A DNA stretch of 64,000 nt, taken from Lederbergia citrea (lineage in GTDB: Bacteria; Bacillota; Bacilli; Bacillales; Bacillaceae_C). The position numbers and the translations under genes were made by a program. Under the pieces are notes generated by a model, which saw only the letters and a list, made by a program, of their open reading frames with translations, was not told the origin of the DNA and searched no databases. Position 1 is the first letter of the stretch. Each line of letters starts with the position of its first letter. Shown piece after piece: positions 28,055 to 37,637 of this stretch. The stretch lies in contig NZ_JAGYPH010000001.1 in the NCBI RefSeq assembly GCF_018343525.1, positions 1,307,778-1,371,777 on the forward strand. The letters are read 5' to 3'.

Positions 28055-28444
28055 TCACTCCCTAATTTCCGTGACAATACCATCTTGTATGATCACTGTT
28101 TTTCCCTTTATAATATCATCCCAACTATCGCCGATATTTATGTCTATAAGCGCTTGAACATCTTGGTCCTTTAATTCACTCCCCAGTGGCAGTAAATCAA
28201 GCTGGTCAATTTGGAAGTCAATTAATTTTATTTTTTCCTTACGCTTATCTAATTCTTTGTCAAATTGTGTTTTCAAACCGTTGGAAGAATATTTTCGGGT
28301 TCTTTCCAGCTTCTTTAATTCAAACAGTAGCTGATCGCATTCCTTCTTCAGCTGCAGCTTATTATGATTGTATTTATTAAGCAGGCTTTTTTTGCTCGAT
28401 TCAGTCAGTATCTGCTTAACGGTGACCGTTTGGAGAATTTTCAT
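28055..28444 (-). CDS. ylqD: YlqD family protein, function unknown
   Basis: A 129-residue protein of the YlqD family, which has no known activity. It begins MKILQTVTVKQILTESSKK, has a Lys/Glu-rich coiled coil at about 30-80, and ends with a small beta domain IGDSWDDIIKGKTVIIQDGIVTEIRE. The ATG at 28444 follows GGAGGATGAGACA. It sits between khpA and rimM in the ribosome/RNA operon, which hints at an RNA or ribosome role but proves nothing. Confidence 0.9.
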   Translation of the reverse strand: MKILQTVTVKQILTESSKKSLLNKYNHNKLQLKKECDQLLFELKKLERTRKYSSNGLKTQFDKELDKRKEKIKLIDFQIDQLDLLPLGSELKDQDVQALIDINIGDSWDDIIKGKTVIIQDGIVTEIRE

Positions 28445-28492
28445 TGTCTCATCCTCCGCGCTTTTATGTATTTTCACCTGAGTTTTTTATAC

Positions 28493-28519
28493 AAAAAAAG
28501 GGGGTGTTTCCGCCCCCTA
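28493..28519 (-). terminator. Terminator overlapping the khpA stop codon
   Basis: Minus strand AGGGGGCG, GAAA loop, then ACCCCC and TTTTTTT. The 5' arm includes the last bases of khpA. Genes ylqD, rimM, trmD and rplS lie just downstream in the same direction, so it may reduce their expression relative to rpsP. Confidence 0.85.
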
Positions 28520-28756
28520 TTCGTCGATTTCCATGTATACCTTCTTATGTTGTTTTAATCCTGCTGCTGCGTAGACGACTGTCCTGATTGCTTTTGCAAC
28601 CCTCCCGTGTCTACCAATCACCTTCCCAATATCATTTTCATGAACCGAGAGGTGGTAGGTGATGCGCTGTTCTTCTTCTTTCACATGCACCCGAACATCA
28701 TCGGGATAATCAACAATTGGCTTGACAATCGACAAAATCAACTCTTGCATGTGCAT
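28517..28756 (-). CDS. khpA: KH-domain RNA-binding protein KhpA (YlqC)
   Basis: KhpA is a small RNA chaperone that pairs with KhpB (Jag) in several Firmicutes. The protein is about 79 residues and nearly all KH domain, with the GxxG loop in IGKVIGRHGRVAKAIRTVV. Several starts are close together (GTG 28759, ATG 28756, ATG 28750) with no strong ribosome site, so translation is probably coupled to rpsP, whose stop is a few bases upstream. Confidence 0.95.
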   Translation of the reverse strand: MHMQELILSIVKPIVDYPDDVRVHVKEEEQRITYHLSVHENDIGKVIGRHGRVAKAIRTVVYAAAGLKQHKKVYMEIDE

Positions 28757-28761
28757 CACAA

Positions 28762-29034
28762 TTACTTGCTATTCTTAACGTTATGGAATTTTTCCAAAAT
28801 GCCTTGTTTTGAAAGCAAGTTACGAACAGTATCAGATGGTTTTGCTCCATCTTGAAGCCATTTTAGAGCTGTTTCTTCATTGATTGCCAATTGAGCTGGC
28901 TGTGAAATTGGGTTATATGTTCCGATTTCCTCAATAATACGGCCATCACGTGGTGAACGTGAATCTGCAACAACGATACGATAGAAAGGAGATTTTTTTG
29001 CTCCCACACGTTTCAAACGAATTTTAACTGCCAT
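28762..29034 (-). CDS. rpsP: Ribosomal protein S16
   Basis: S16 is a primary 30S assembly protein. The 90-residue sequence [20 protein letters not shown] continues with [22 protein letters not shown], the whole-family signature. The ATG at 29034 is about 10 bases from GGAGGTG; the frame upstream to 29061 reads through that site. Ffh lies 95 bases upstream. Confidence 0.98.
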   Translation of the reverse strand: MAVKIRLKRVGAKKSPFYRIVVADSRSPRDGRIIEEIGTYNPISQPAQLAINEETALKWLQDGAKPSDTVRNLLSKQGILEKFHNVKNSK

Positions 29035-29128
29035 TTTAATAGCACCTCCGAATAGTTTCACACAAGATAGTATGATATCAAATATATGATTTGTTTGTAA
29101 AGTATTTTTTCTTAACAGGTTAAAAAAA

Positions 29129-30472
29129 TTACATGAAAGGGAGTTTAAACCCTTTTTTCTTCCCTTTTTGTTGCATGCCGGTCATTTGTTTCATCATTTT
29201 TTTCATTTCTTCAAATTGCTTCAGAAGTCGGTTTACTTCTTGTACGGATGTACCGCTTCCTTTTGCAATCCGACGCCGTCTTCCCGCATTAATGATCTCC
29301 GGCTGTTGTTTTTCTGCAGTAGTCATGGAACGAATGATTGCTTCGACATGGCCAATTTGTTTTTCATCAACTTGAAGGTTATTCATACCTTTAATTTTAT
29401 TCGCCCCAGGCATCATTTTGATTAATTCGTCAAGCGGCCCCATATTTCTCACTTGGCTTAGCTGCTCAAGAAAATCATCAAATGTGAAAGATGCCGTACG
29501 GAATTTCTGTTCAAGTTCCTTCGCTTTCTCCTCATCCACAGACGCTTGCGCCTTTTCGATTAAGGTAAGCATATCTCCCATGCCAAGAATTCTGGAAGCC
29601 ATTCGTTCAGGATGAAAGGATTCCAGAGCATCCATTTTTTCACCCATTCCAACAAACTTAATAGGCTTGTCTGTCACTGCACGGATTGATAAAGCAGCTC
29701 CGCCTCGTGTATCACCGTCAAGCTTTGTCAAAACAACGCCGGTAATTTCAAGCTGTTCATTAAAGCTTTGTGCAACATTAACTGCATCTTGCCCGGTCAT
29801 TGCATCCACGACTAAGAAAATTTCTTGCGGTTTTGCAACTTCCTTGATTTCTTTCAGCTCATTCATCAATTCGCCATCAATATGGAGCCTACCTGCAGTA
29901 TCAATCAGCACATAATCGTGATGCTCTTCCTTTGCTTTTTCAATTGCCTTGCGAGCTATTTCAACAGGGCTGACTTGATCACCCATTGAAAACACCGGCA
30001 AGTCTAGCTGTTTCCCAAGCGTTTCCAGCTGTTTTATGGCAGCTGGTCGATATATGTCCGCAGCTACAAGCAAAGGTTTTCTATTGTATTTTTTTCGCAG
30101 TAAATTCGCCAATTTTCCTGTTGTGGTTGTTTTTCCTGCGCCCTGTAAACCTGACATCATGATTACGGTCGGAGGCCGATTCGCGGTCGCGATTTGGCTC
30201 TCCTCTCCTCCCATGAGTTCAGTCAGCTCTTCCTTAACTACTTTAATAACTTGCTGACCAGGAGTGAGGCTCTTCATTACTTCGTGCCCGACCGCTCTTT
30301 CACTAACTTTATTAATGAATTGCTTGACGACCTTAAAGTTAACATCGGCTTCAAGCAAAGCAAGGCGGACTTCACGCATCATTGCCTTTACGTCAGCTTC
30401 CGAAACTTTTCCTTTGCCTCGGATTTTTTGCATTGTTGCTTGCAGCCGGTCGGCCAATCCTTCAAATGCCAT
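29129..30472 (-). CDS. ffh: Signal recognition particle GTPase Ffh
   Basis: Ffh binds signal sequences on ribosomes and hands them to FtsY. The 447-residue protein has an N domain (1-85), a G domain with [38 protein letters not shown] and a methionine-rich M domain from about 300 ([44 protein letters not shown]). The ATG has a GGGGG site. It is co-transcribed with ylxM just upstream. Confidence 0.98.
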   Translation of the reverse strand: MAFEGLADRLQATMQKIRGKGKVSEADVKAMMREVRLALLEADVNFKVVKQFINKVSERAVGHEVMKSLTPGQQVIKVVKEELTELMGGEESQIATANRPPTVIMMSGLQGAGKTTTTGKLANLLRKKYNRKPLLVAADIYRPAAIKQLETLGKQLDLPVFSMGDQVSPVEIARKAIEKAKEEHHDYVLIDTAGRLHIDGELMNELKEIKEVAKPQEIFLVVDAMTGQDAVNVAQSFNEQLEITGVVLTKLDGDTRGGAALSIRAVTDKPIKFVGMGEKMDALESFHPERMASRILGMGDMLTLIEKAQASVDEEKAKELEQKFRTASFTFDDFLEQLSQVRNMGPLDELIKMMPGANKIKGMNNLQVDEKQIGHVEAIIRSMTTAEKQQPEIINAGRRRRIAKGSGTSVQEVNRLLKQFEEMKKMMKQMTGMQQKGKKKGFKLPFM

Positions 30473-30483
30473 TTTGCCGCCCC

Positions 30484-30822
30484 CTAATCCAATTCCTCAA
30501 GCAAAACCAAATAATGGTCTAGATTGGCTCGGTCTAGTTTTCCTTCCGCCAAACACTTTTCCATTTGCTCGGTAATTTTTTTGCGCTCTTGAAATTTTTG
30601 AAATAACAGCAGTTTTTCTTCATATTCTTCCAGCATGGCTTCAGTACGTTTTATATTATCATAGACAGCCTGACGGCTAATTTCATATTCTTCCGCAATT
30701 TCACCAAGCGAGAAATCATCGAGATAATAAAGGGACATATAACTGCGTTGCTTCGGAGTCAACAGCGCCTGGTAAAAATCAAATAAATAGTTTATACGCG
30801 TTGTTTTCTCAAGCATGGCCAT
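30484..30822 (-). CDS. ylxM: YlxM, HTH protein linked to Ffh
   Basis: A 112-residue member of UPF0122. It has a sigma-region-4-like helix-turn-helix: [41 protein letters not shown]. In streptococci YlxM binds SRP and modulates its GTPase cycle; in Bacillus the role is inferred. The stop lies 11 bases before ffh. The ATG has AAGGTGGG 6 bases upstream. Confidence 0.95.
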   Translation of the reverse strand: MAMLEKTTRINYLFDFYQALLTPKQRSYMSLYYLDDFSLGEIAEEYEISRQAVYDNIKRTEAMLEEYEEKLLLFQKFQERKKITEQMEKCLAEGKLDRANLDHYLVLLEELD

Positions 30823-30889
30823 TTAAATCCCACCTTGTTAAGTTAAAAGCCTTTACAATGAAATAATACACGGAAGCTTCATTAATGTC

Positions 30890-30917
30890 AAGATAACGGA
30901 AAAAGCACCGTTATCTT
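30890..30917 (-). terminator. Perfect hairpin at the ftsY stop codon
   Basis: A perfect 10-base inverted repeat, AAGATAACGG (30890-30899) and its complement (30908-30917), overlaps the end of ftsY. There is no T tract after it on the minus strand, so it may be a weak terminator or an mRNA 3'-end stabiliser. Confidence 0.45.
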
Positions 30918-31905
30918 ATTCATTTTCGCTTTCGATCGCATCGGAAAACAGTCCATATACATATTTTTCAGCATCAAATTCTTGAAGATCATCCATTTTT
31001 TCTCCAAGACCAACAAATTTAACAGGAATATGCAATTCATTCCGGATAGCTAGAACGATTCCGCCTTTTGCTGTTCCGTCAAGTTTAGAAAGGACAATCC
31101 CACTCACATTCGTGGCCTCTTTAAATGTTTTCGCTTGAATCAATGCGTTTTGTCCAGTTGTAGCATCTAAAACAAGTAATACCTCATGAGGGGCTTCAGG
31201 CACTTCACGTTCAATGACACGTTTAACTTTTTCCAGTTCCTTCATTAAATTAACTTTATTTTGCAATCTGCCTGCTGTATCACAAAGTAAAATATCGGCT
31301 TTTCGTGATTTGGCAGCCTGCAGTGCATCAAACATGACAGCCGCCGGGTCGGAACCTTCTGCTTGTTTAATTACATCAACCCCCACACGTTCTCCCCATA
31401 CTTCCAGCTGTTCAATTGCTCCGGCTCGAAACGTGTCACCAGCAGCCATGATTACTTTTTTTCCTTCTTGCTTAAATTTGTGTGCAAGCTTGCCAATCGT
31501 TGTCGTTTTCCCAACTCCGTTTACACCAACAAATAAAATGACTGTGAGGCCACCTTCTTGAATATTCAAGTTATTAGAGGATTCTGCGCCTGATTCGTAA
31601 ATTTCCACAAGCTTTTCTGAGATTACCGATTGAACATCCTCAGGGTCCTTAATATTCTTCTTCTTAACTTCTGTCCTCAATTCCTCAACGAGCTTCATCA
31701 CTGTTTCAAAACCGACATCTGCTTGGATGAGGATTTCTTCAAGTTCCTCAAAAAAGTCTTCATCTACTTTTCTGTAGCGAGAAATAAGATCATTCACTTT
31801 TCCAGTGAAATTATTCCTTGTTTTCGCAAGTCCATCTTTAAACTTTTCTGAAACAGTATCGGTAGAAGTGGTAAATTTTTCTTTTAGCTTTTTAAAAAAA
31901 CTCAT
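30916..31905 (-). CDS. ftsY: SRP receptor FtsY
   Basis: FtsY is the membrane-associated SRP receptor GTPase. The 329-residue length equals B. subtilis FtsY. The short basic N terminus is followed by a four-helix N domain and the G domain with GVNGVGKTTTIGKLA, AAGDTFRAGAIEQLEVW, DTAGRLQNKVNLM and LSKLDGTAKGG. It follows smc by 24 bases, as in B. subtilis. Confidence 0.98.
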   Translation of the reverse strand: MSFFKKLKEKFTTSTDTVSEKFKDGLAKTRNNFTGKVNDLISRYRKVDEDFFEELEEILIQADVGFETVMKLVEELRTEVKKKNIKDPEDVQSVISEKLVEIYESGAESSNNLNIQEGGLTVILFVGVNGVGKTTTIGKLAHKFKQEGKKVIMAAGDTFRAGAIEQLEVWGERVGVDVIKQAEGSDPAAVMFDALQAAKSRKADILLCDTAGRLQNKVNLMKELEKVKRVIEREVPEAPHEVLLVLDATTGQNALIQAKTFKEATNVSGIVLSKLDGTAKGGIVLAIRNELHIPVKFVGLGEKMDDLQEFDAEKYVYGLFSDAIESENE

Positions 31906-31928
31906 AATATACTGCTCCTTTCCTAAAT

Positions 31929-34900
31929 TTATGCCATCTGCTTATCACTTTCCAATTTTACAGAAACAATCTTAGAAACCCCTGATTCCTGCATTGTGAC
32001 ACCGTATAAAACATCTGCCCCCTGCATGGTTCCTTGTCTATGGGTAATTACGATAAACTGAGTTTCGCTGCTAAATTGCTGTAAATAACGGCTGAATCTT
32101 TGAACATTTGCCTCGTCTAGAGCAGCCTCTACTTCGTCTAGTACACAAAATGGCACGGGACGAATTTTTAATATGGAAAACAAGAGTGCAATGGCTGTTA
32201 AAGATCGCTCTCCGCCGGATAACAAACTTAAATTTTGCAGTTTTTTCCCTGGCGGTTGTGCGACGATATCAACGCCTGTATTGAGCATGTCTTCCGGATT
32301 AGTTAGCTTCAATTCGGCTCTGCCACCGCCGAATAATGCTTTGAAGACTCCTTCAAATTGGCTCTGAATCTCATAAAAAGTAGTACTGAATCTTTTGATC
32401 ATTTCATTATCCATTTCGTCCATAACCTGAAACAAATTATCTTTTGCCTCAGAAAGGTCCGTCTGCTGTTCTAAAAGAAAGTGATATCTTTCATACACAC
32501 GGTCATATTCTTCAATCGCTCCAAGATTGACAGATCCAAGTTCTGCGATCTCTATCTTTAATAGCTTCACTTTTTGACTAGTCTCATCAACTGGAAGTAC
32601 AAGTGGATATTTCTCCATGGCACTTTCGTACGTAATTGTGTATTCCTCTCGCAGTTTGGATAGTCGATTTTCCAGCTCTACATCTAGACGATTGGTTTTG
32701 ACCTCTTCGTCTTTTAACATAACATTTATTCCATTATACAATCGCTTATGCTCTTTCAATTCAGCTTCTCTCTGTTCAATAGAGGTTTGGAGTTGAAGTC
32801 TTTCCTCACTACGTAATGCAATCATTTTTTCAGTTTCATGTTTTTCTGTTTTTTTCGCTTCCGCTTGTGCTGCAAGCTCTTCTTCACTTGTATTGTGACC
32901 TGTCATTTCACCTTCAATCCAGGCCAAATCCTCTTCCAATGATTTTTGCTGTGCTTTAGATTCTGAAATTTCCCGCGTGAGTATTTCTAAGTGGGCATGA
33001 ATCGCTGAAAGTTGCTCTTTCGCTACTGCAAATCGAGATGAAAGATCAGTAATTTCACTTGCTAAAAAATCTTTTGATTGTCTTTCGCTGTTCCGCTGAG
33101 CAGTCAATTCTTCAATTCTGTTGTTTAAAGACTTTATTTTTTCCTCACATTGTGCGGTGATCGAAGCAAGCACGGTACTTCGTTCAGTTATTTTATTTTT
33201 TTCAGCTTTTAATTCTGACGTTTCCAAATCATATAAAGCGAGACGCTCGTCCACATTCTTTTTACTTATTTCAATTTGGACAATGGCTGCTTCCGTCTCA
33301 TTTTGCCTAATCCGCAGTTTCTCACCTGTGTATTTGATCTGTTCAAGACGTTTTTCTTCATCTTCCAATTCTTGTTTGATATTTACCCATTCTTGCTTAA
33401 GGATGGCCGTTTTAGCTTTCATATCAGCCAATTTGTTTTTTATTTCCTCAAGCTCACTCTTGCGCCCTAGCAATGAACTCGTTTTTTGCTTAGATGCTCC
33501 ACCCGTCATCGATCCACCCGGATTAACAATATCCCCTTCCAAAGTAACGATTCGGTAACGGTACTGAAGTAATTTTGCCAATGTATTCGCACCAGGTAGA
33601 TCTTTGGCAATAATTATGTTTCCAAGGAGACTTTTGATAGCAGGTGCATGTTCAATCTGGTAATTGATCAGGTTAGCTGCAATGCCAATAAAAGCATCAT
33701 TTGTTTTAAGAATTGCCTCTTGACTTGGTTGCACGTTTTTCTCTCGAATAATATTTAAAGGCAGAAAGGTAGCTCTCCCATATTGATTCCTCTTTAAAAA
33801 GTCAATTGCATTCCTTGCATATACTTCCGATTTTACAACTATATTTTGCATCGAGCTTCCTAAAGCTGTTTCGATTGCCAAAGCATATTGCTTGGGAACA
33901 GAAATGAGCTCAGCTACTGCCCCTTCTATTCCTTGAAGGGCTTCTCCCCTGGCTTTCAAAATTTCTTTGACCCCTTGAAAGAATCCGGTATATTCTTCTT
34001 CCATTTCTTCCAAGGTTTCTTTTCGAGACTGTGCTTTTTGAACAAATTGATTTGCCTGGTTTAGTAAAGAGGTTTTTGTATCATATTGCTGTTTTAATAA
34101 GTCAATATTTTTTTTCGCTTCGCCAAATTGAATGAGTTGAGCTTCAATTTCTGCTTCAACCACTGCCATTTCTTCAATCTTACTTTTCAAGTTTTGAGTA
34201 ATTTCACTTCGTTGTTCTATATATTTCTCGTTCTCTCCATCTAAACGATTACTTTTTACTATTTGCTGATTTAGTTGTTGATCCAAATAATGAAGTTCAT
34301 TTTTAGCGGCTGCTTGTTCATTCAGCACTTCAATAAAGTCACTTTTTAATGATTCAATTGTGTCCTCAATTGAACCGTCTAGAAGACTTAATTTTTTCTT
34401 CTTTTCAGCTAGGGAGTCTTTTAATTTTTGGACTTCTGCTGCCTTAATTTTGGCTTCGTTCTTTGTTATTTTAAGGTTTTCCGCTAATTGACGTCCTTTT
34501 AGTTCTGCCTCTTGTATACTCTTTTTTAGCTGTTCGGTATTTTGAGTCGCATTTCTCGTTCTCTCTTTTAATACCTCACGTCTACCTTCCAGTTTCTCTA
34601 GTTCCTTGGAGGCCGTAAGCAATACAGATTGTAGCTCTGCTATATTTGCATTAAATGACGATAAGCGACTTCGCCCCTCATCCACTTGCAATTCATTTTG
34701 TTTAATCATCTGTGAAAGTTCTTGATGCTGAGAAGCTAATTTTTGTAATTCCACCTTTGATTTTTCCCAATTTTCATGCAAAGCACCTATTTCAAATACA
34801 GTCAATGCTACTTCATGATTTTCAAGTTCTTTTTTCTTATCAAGATAATCTTTAGCAATGGATGCTTGGATTTGTAGTGGTTCAATTTGTCCTTCTAATT

Positions 34901-35489
34901 CATGAAGAATATCATTGACTCGATTTAAATTTTCACTTGTTTCCTGCAGCTTTGATTCAGCTTTCTTTTTCCGCGTCTTATACTTTAAGATACCAGCTGC
35001 CTCTTCAAAGATTATTCGCCTTTCTTCCGGCTTACTGTTTAATATTTCTTCTACTTTACCTTGACTGATAATGGAAAAGGCTTCTTTTCCCAAGCCTGAA
35101 TCCATGAATAAATCAATAATATCTTTTAATCTGCAAACATGGCCATTAAGGAGATATTCACTATCTCCTGTTCTAAATACTCTTCTCGCCACATTTACTT
35201 CGTTGTATTCAATCGGCAAGGCACCGTCTTCATTATTTAACGTCAAAGCAACTTCGGCGAAATTCAATTGTTTTCTTGAATCACTTCCTGCGAAAATGAT
35301 GTCTTCCATTTTCCCACCACGTAATGATTTCGCCGATTGCTCTCCAAGCACCCAACGGATTGCGTCGGTAATATTACTTTTCCCACTTCCATTCGGACCT
35401 ACGACAGCAGTTACTCCAGGAACAAATTCGATGGTAACCTTTTCTGCAAACGATTTAAAGCCGATAATATCTAGTTGTTTTAGGAACAA
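31929..35489 (-). CDS. smc: Chromosome segregation protein SMC
   Basis: SMC is the ATP-driven core of bacterial condensin with ScpA and ScpB. The 1186-residue length equals that of B. subtilis. N-terminal Walker A is VVGPNGSGKSNITDAIRW (about residue 30-47), two long coiled coils flank a hinge around 520-660 with VNPGGSMTGGAS, and the C-terminal head has the ABC signature LSLLSGGERSLTAIALLF and Walker B FCVLDEVEAALDEANV. It lies between rnc and ftsY. Confidence 0.98.
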   Translation of the reverse strand: MFLKQLDIIGFKSFAEKVTIEFVPGVTAVVGPNGSGKSNITDAIRWVLGEQSAKSLRGGKMEDIIFAGSDSRKQLNFAEVALTLNNEDGALPIEYNEVNVARRVFRTGDSEYLLNGHVCRLKDIIDLFMDSGLGKEAFSIISQGKVEEILNSKPEERRIIFEEAAGILKYKTRKKKAESKLQETSENLNRVNDILHELEGQIEPLQIQASIAKDYLDKKKELENHEVALTVFEIGALHENWEKSKVELQKLASQHQELSQMIKQNELQVDEGRSRLSSFNANIAELQSVLLTASKELEKLEGRREVLKERTRNATQNTEQLKKSIQEAELKGRQLAENLKITKNEAKIKAAEVQKLKDSLAEKKKKLSLLDGSIEDTIESLKSDFIEVLNEQAAAKNELHYLDQQLNQQIVKSNRLDGENEKYIEQRSEITQNLKSKIEEMAVVEAEIEAQLIQFGEAKKNIDLLKQQYDTKTSLLNQANQFVQKAQSRKETLEEMEEEYTGFFQGVKEILKARGEALQGIEGAVAELISVPKQYALAIETALGSSMQNIVVKSEVYARNAIDFLKRNQYGRATFLPLNIIREKNVQPSQEAILKTNDAFIGIAANLINYQIEHAPAIKSLLGNIIIAKDLPGANTLAKLLQYRYRIVTLEGDIVNPGGSMTGGASKQKTSSLLGRKSELEEIKNKLADMKAKTAILKQEWVNIKQELEDEEKRLEQIKYTGEKLRIRQNETEAAIVQIEISKKNVDERLALYDLETSELKAEKNKITERSTVLASITAQCEEKIKSLNNRIEELTAQRNSERQSKDFLASEITDLSSRFAVAKEQLSAIHAHLEILTREISESKAQQKSLEEDLAWIEGEMTGHNTSEEELAAQAEAKKTEKHETEKMIALRSEERLQLQTSIEQREAELKEHKRLYNGINVMLKDEEVKTNRLDVELENRLSKLREEYTITYESAMEKYPLVLPVDETSQKVKLLKIEIAELGSVNLGAIEEYDRVYERYHFLLEQQTDLSEAKDNLFQVMDEMDNEMIKRFSTTFYEIQSQFEGVFKALFGGGRAELKLTNPEDMLNTGVDIVAQPPGKKLQNLSLLSGGERSLTAIALLFSILKIRPVPFCVLDEVEAALDEANVQRFSRYLQQFSSETQFIVITHRQGTMQGADVLYGVTMQESGVSKIVSVKLESDKQMA

Positions 35490-35522
35490 GAACTTCCCTC
35501 CATTCTGCGGCTCAAATAGATC

Positions 35523-36254
35523 CTATTCCTCTTTTAATTTCCCTAATGCCATTTGGGCTGCATGCTGTTCTGCTTCTTTCTTGGACCGGCCAGCCCCTTC
35601 TCCGAGTACCTCATTATTTATAGATACTTGTGATACAAAAATACGGTTATGTGCAGGTCCTTCTTCTTGGAGAATTTTATATTCCAAAGTACCTGGACCA
35701 TCTCTTTGAACATATTCCTGCAATTGGCTCTTAAAGTCCATCACATGAGAAAAAGCACCCGAATCCACTTTTAAATATACGACCTTATCCAAGAACGAAA
35801 TGACGGTCTCCAACCCTTGGTCAAGGTATAACGCTCCGATAAAGGCTTCAAATGCATCGGCGAGCAAAGCGGGACGTGTGCGGCCACCTGTCATTTCTTC
35901 GCCCTTTCCGAGCAAAACAACTTCGCCAAACTTCACCTCATTAGCAAACATGACTAATGATGGCTCACATACGATAGCTGCTCTAAGCTTAGTTAATTCG
36001 CCTTCACTCATCGTTGGATACTTCTTGAATAAGTACTGTGATACTGATAATTCCAAAACTGCATCACCTAAAAATTCAAGTCGTTCATTGTCTTCATGTG
36101 GTTTTTTTCGATGCTCATTCACATAGGATGAATGTGTAAAAGCCTGCATTAATAATTTTTCATCATTGAATTTGATACCGTTTCTAGTCTGGAACTCCTT
36201 AAATTTCTGGGAAATTTTATTATTTATTTTTCTGTCTCGATATGTTTTCCGCAT
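35523..36254 (-). CDS. rnc: Ribonuclease III
   Basis: RNase III cuts double-stranded RNA in rRNA processing and toxin silencing. The 243-residue protein has the catalytic signature [21 protein letters not shown], a second acidic set in [18 protein letters not shown], and a C-terminal double-stranded RNA-binding domain ([21 protein letters not shown] to [17 protein letters not shown]). The ATG has AAGGTGG. A 307-base gap with repeats separates it from acpP upstream. Confidence 0.98.
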   Translation of the reverse strand: MRKTYRDRKINNKISQKFKEFQTRNGIKFNDEKLLMQAFTHSSYVNEHRKKPHEDNERLEFLGDAVLELSVSQYLFKKYPTMSEGELTKLRAAIVCEPSLVMFANEVKFGEVVLLGKGEEMTGGRTRPALLADAFEAFIGALYLDQGLETVISFLDKVVYLKVDSGAFSHVMDFKSQLQEYVQRDGPGTLEYKILQEEGPAHNRIFVSQVSINNEVLGEGAGRSKKEAEQHAAQMALGKLKEE

Positions 36255-36287
36255 ATGCCATCCACCTTGAAAGTGTATTTATTAACA

Positions 36288-36490
36288 AAAGCGCAAGCGC
36301 CTTGGTATAGGAAGAACGGCTAAGATCGCCACTTCCTGTGGCAACGCCGTTCTGACCCGCATCCTGCGGGCCTCCGACAATCAAATGTTCTGAGACAATA
36401 AAAGTCCGATCTTGACTTTTATTGGATCAGGTTATTTGACCTCGAGGGGCTAGGCGCTGGAGCTGGACGAAACAAAAGCGTAAGCGCCTT
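36288..36490 (+). repeat. Composite dispersed repeat (module B with module C inside)
   Basis: Begins AAAGCGCAAGCGCC, then GAACGGCTAAGATCGCCAC as in the short copy at 16630-16704, then about 105 extra bases, and resumes CGAGGGGCTAGGCGCTGGAGCTGGACG, ending AAAAGCGTAAGCGCC. The extra stretch contains module C at 36387-36447, also seen alone at 10743-10806. It fills most of the gap between rnc and acpP; no gene is supported. Confidence 0.8.
36387..36447 (+). repeat. Dispersed hairpin repeat (module C), second copy
   Basis: CAATAAAAGTC at about 36395 pairs perfectly with GACTTTTATTG across a 7-base loop, then GGATCAGGTTATTTGACC and TCGAGG. The sequence is the same apart from scattered changes as 10743-10806. 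Here it is embedded in module B. Confidence 0.8.
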
Positions 36491-36513
36491 TATCATTTCC
36501 TACTGAACTAGAA

Positions 36514-36540
36514 AAGCCCCGTCGACTTTCAACGGGACAT
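36514..36540 (-). terminator. Intrinsic terminator of the fap operon after acpP
   Basis: Minus strand GTCCCGT, a 9-base loop, then ACGGGGC and TTTTC. It starts about 22 bases after the acpP stop and separates the lipid operon from rnc-smc-ftsY. Confidence 0.78.
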
Positions 36541-36561
36541 GTTCTAAGCTTGAGCGACTAG

Positions 36562-36792
36562 TTATTTACTTTTTATGTAATTTACAGCGTCGCCTACTGT
36601 TGTAATATTTTCAGCATCATCATCGGAAATTTCCATATCAAACTCATCTTCCAGTTCCATGACAAGTTCCACTACATCTAGGGAATCAGCACCTAAATCA
36701 TCTTTAAAAGAAGCTTCAAGCGTTACTTTTGATTCTTCGACGCCTAGACGGTCAACAATAATTTTTGTTACACGTTCAATTGTATCTGCCAT
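36562..36792 (-). CDS. acpP: Acyl carrier protein
   Basis: ACP carries growing acyl chains on a phosphopantetheine arm in fatty-acid synthesis. The 76-residue acidic protein has the attachment Ser37 in [18 protein letters not shown]. The ATG at 36792 follows GGGGAGGTG; a GTG at 36801 lies inside that site and is not used. It is the last gene of fapR-plsX-fabD-fabG-acpP. Confidence 0.98.
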   Translation of the reverse strand: MADTIERVTKIIVDRLGVEESKVTLEASFKDDLGADSLDVVELVMELEDEFDMEISDDDAENITTVGDAVNYIKSK

Positions 36793-36893
36793 TCGATTCA
36801 CCTCCCCTCAAGTCATTATAATAGAAATCTAAATAAAGTAAAATGATCAGTTAAGATATTTACTTTATTTGATTTGTATGAATATATGGCGAA

Positions 36894-37637
36894 TTACATA
36901 ACCATACCACCATCTACATGCAGTGTTTGACCAGTCATATAATTTGCATCATCAGAAGCAAGGAATAAAGCTACTTTTGCAATGTCTGCAGCATCACCGA
37001 ATTTTCCGAGCGGGATTTGTTGAAGCATGGTGTTTTTCACATCTTCTGGAAGCTGGTCAGTCATATCAGTTGAAATAAAACCTGGTGCAATCGCATTAAC
37101 TGTAATTCCGCGTGCTGAAAGCTCCCTCGCCGAGGTTTTCGTTAAGCCGATCACTCCAGCTTTTGCTGCAACATAATTTGCTTGTCCAGGATTTCCAATG
37201 ACTCCAACAATCGAAGCGATATTAATTATTTTGCCTGATCTTTGCTTCATCATTTGCCTAGAAACGGCTTTTGTGCAGAGAAAAACACCCTTTAAATTAA
37301 TATTGATGACGTCATCCCATTCGCTTTCTTTCATCCTCATCAGCAAATTATCGCGAGTAATTCCCGCATTATTCACTAAGATATCTAGTTTTCCAAATTG
37401 ATTAATTGTTTCCTTTACCATCTCTTGTACAGAATCTGCGTCTCCCACGTTACATTTAAACGCGAAGGCTTTTCGTCCCATAGCAATGATTTCGCTAACT
37501 GTCTCATTCGCTTTTTCTTCACTGCCTGAATAGTTGACGACAACATCCGCACCTTCTTTTGCTAAGAAAATGGCAATTTCTCGTCCAATTCCTCTGGATG
37601 CGCCAGTTACAATAGCCGATTTCCCTTCTAACTTCAC
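36894..37637 (-). CDS. fabG: 3-oxoacyl-ACP reductase FabG
   Basis: FabG reduces 3-oxoacyl-ACP with NADPH in each elongation cycle. The 247-residue short-chain dehydrogenase has the cofactor motif TGASRGIG (11-18), NNAG (89-92) and the catalytic Ser142, Tyr155 and Lys159 ([15 protein letters not shown]). Its start overlaps the fabD stop by 4 bases, so the two are translated together. Confidence 0.97.
   Translation of the reverse strand: MKLEGKSAIVTGASRGIGREIAIFLAKEGADVVVNYSGSEEKANETVSEIIAMGRKAFAFKCNVGDADSVQEMVKETINQFGKLDILVNNAGITRDNLLMRMKESEWDDVININLKGVFLCTKAVSRQMMKQRSGKIINIASIVGVIGNPGQANYVAAKAGVIGLTKTSARELSARGITVNAIAPGFISTDMTDQLPEDVKNTMLQQIPLGKFGDAADIAKVALFLASDDANYMTGQTLHVDGGMVM

Noticed and set aside
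35071-35709. A 212-residue plus-strand open frame
   Set aside because: It is antisense to the 5' end of smc and the 3' end of rnc, both certain genes, and has no recognisable domain.
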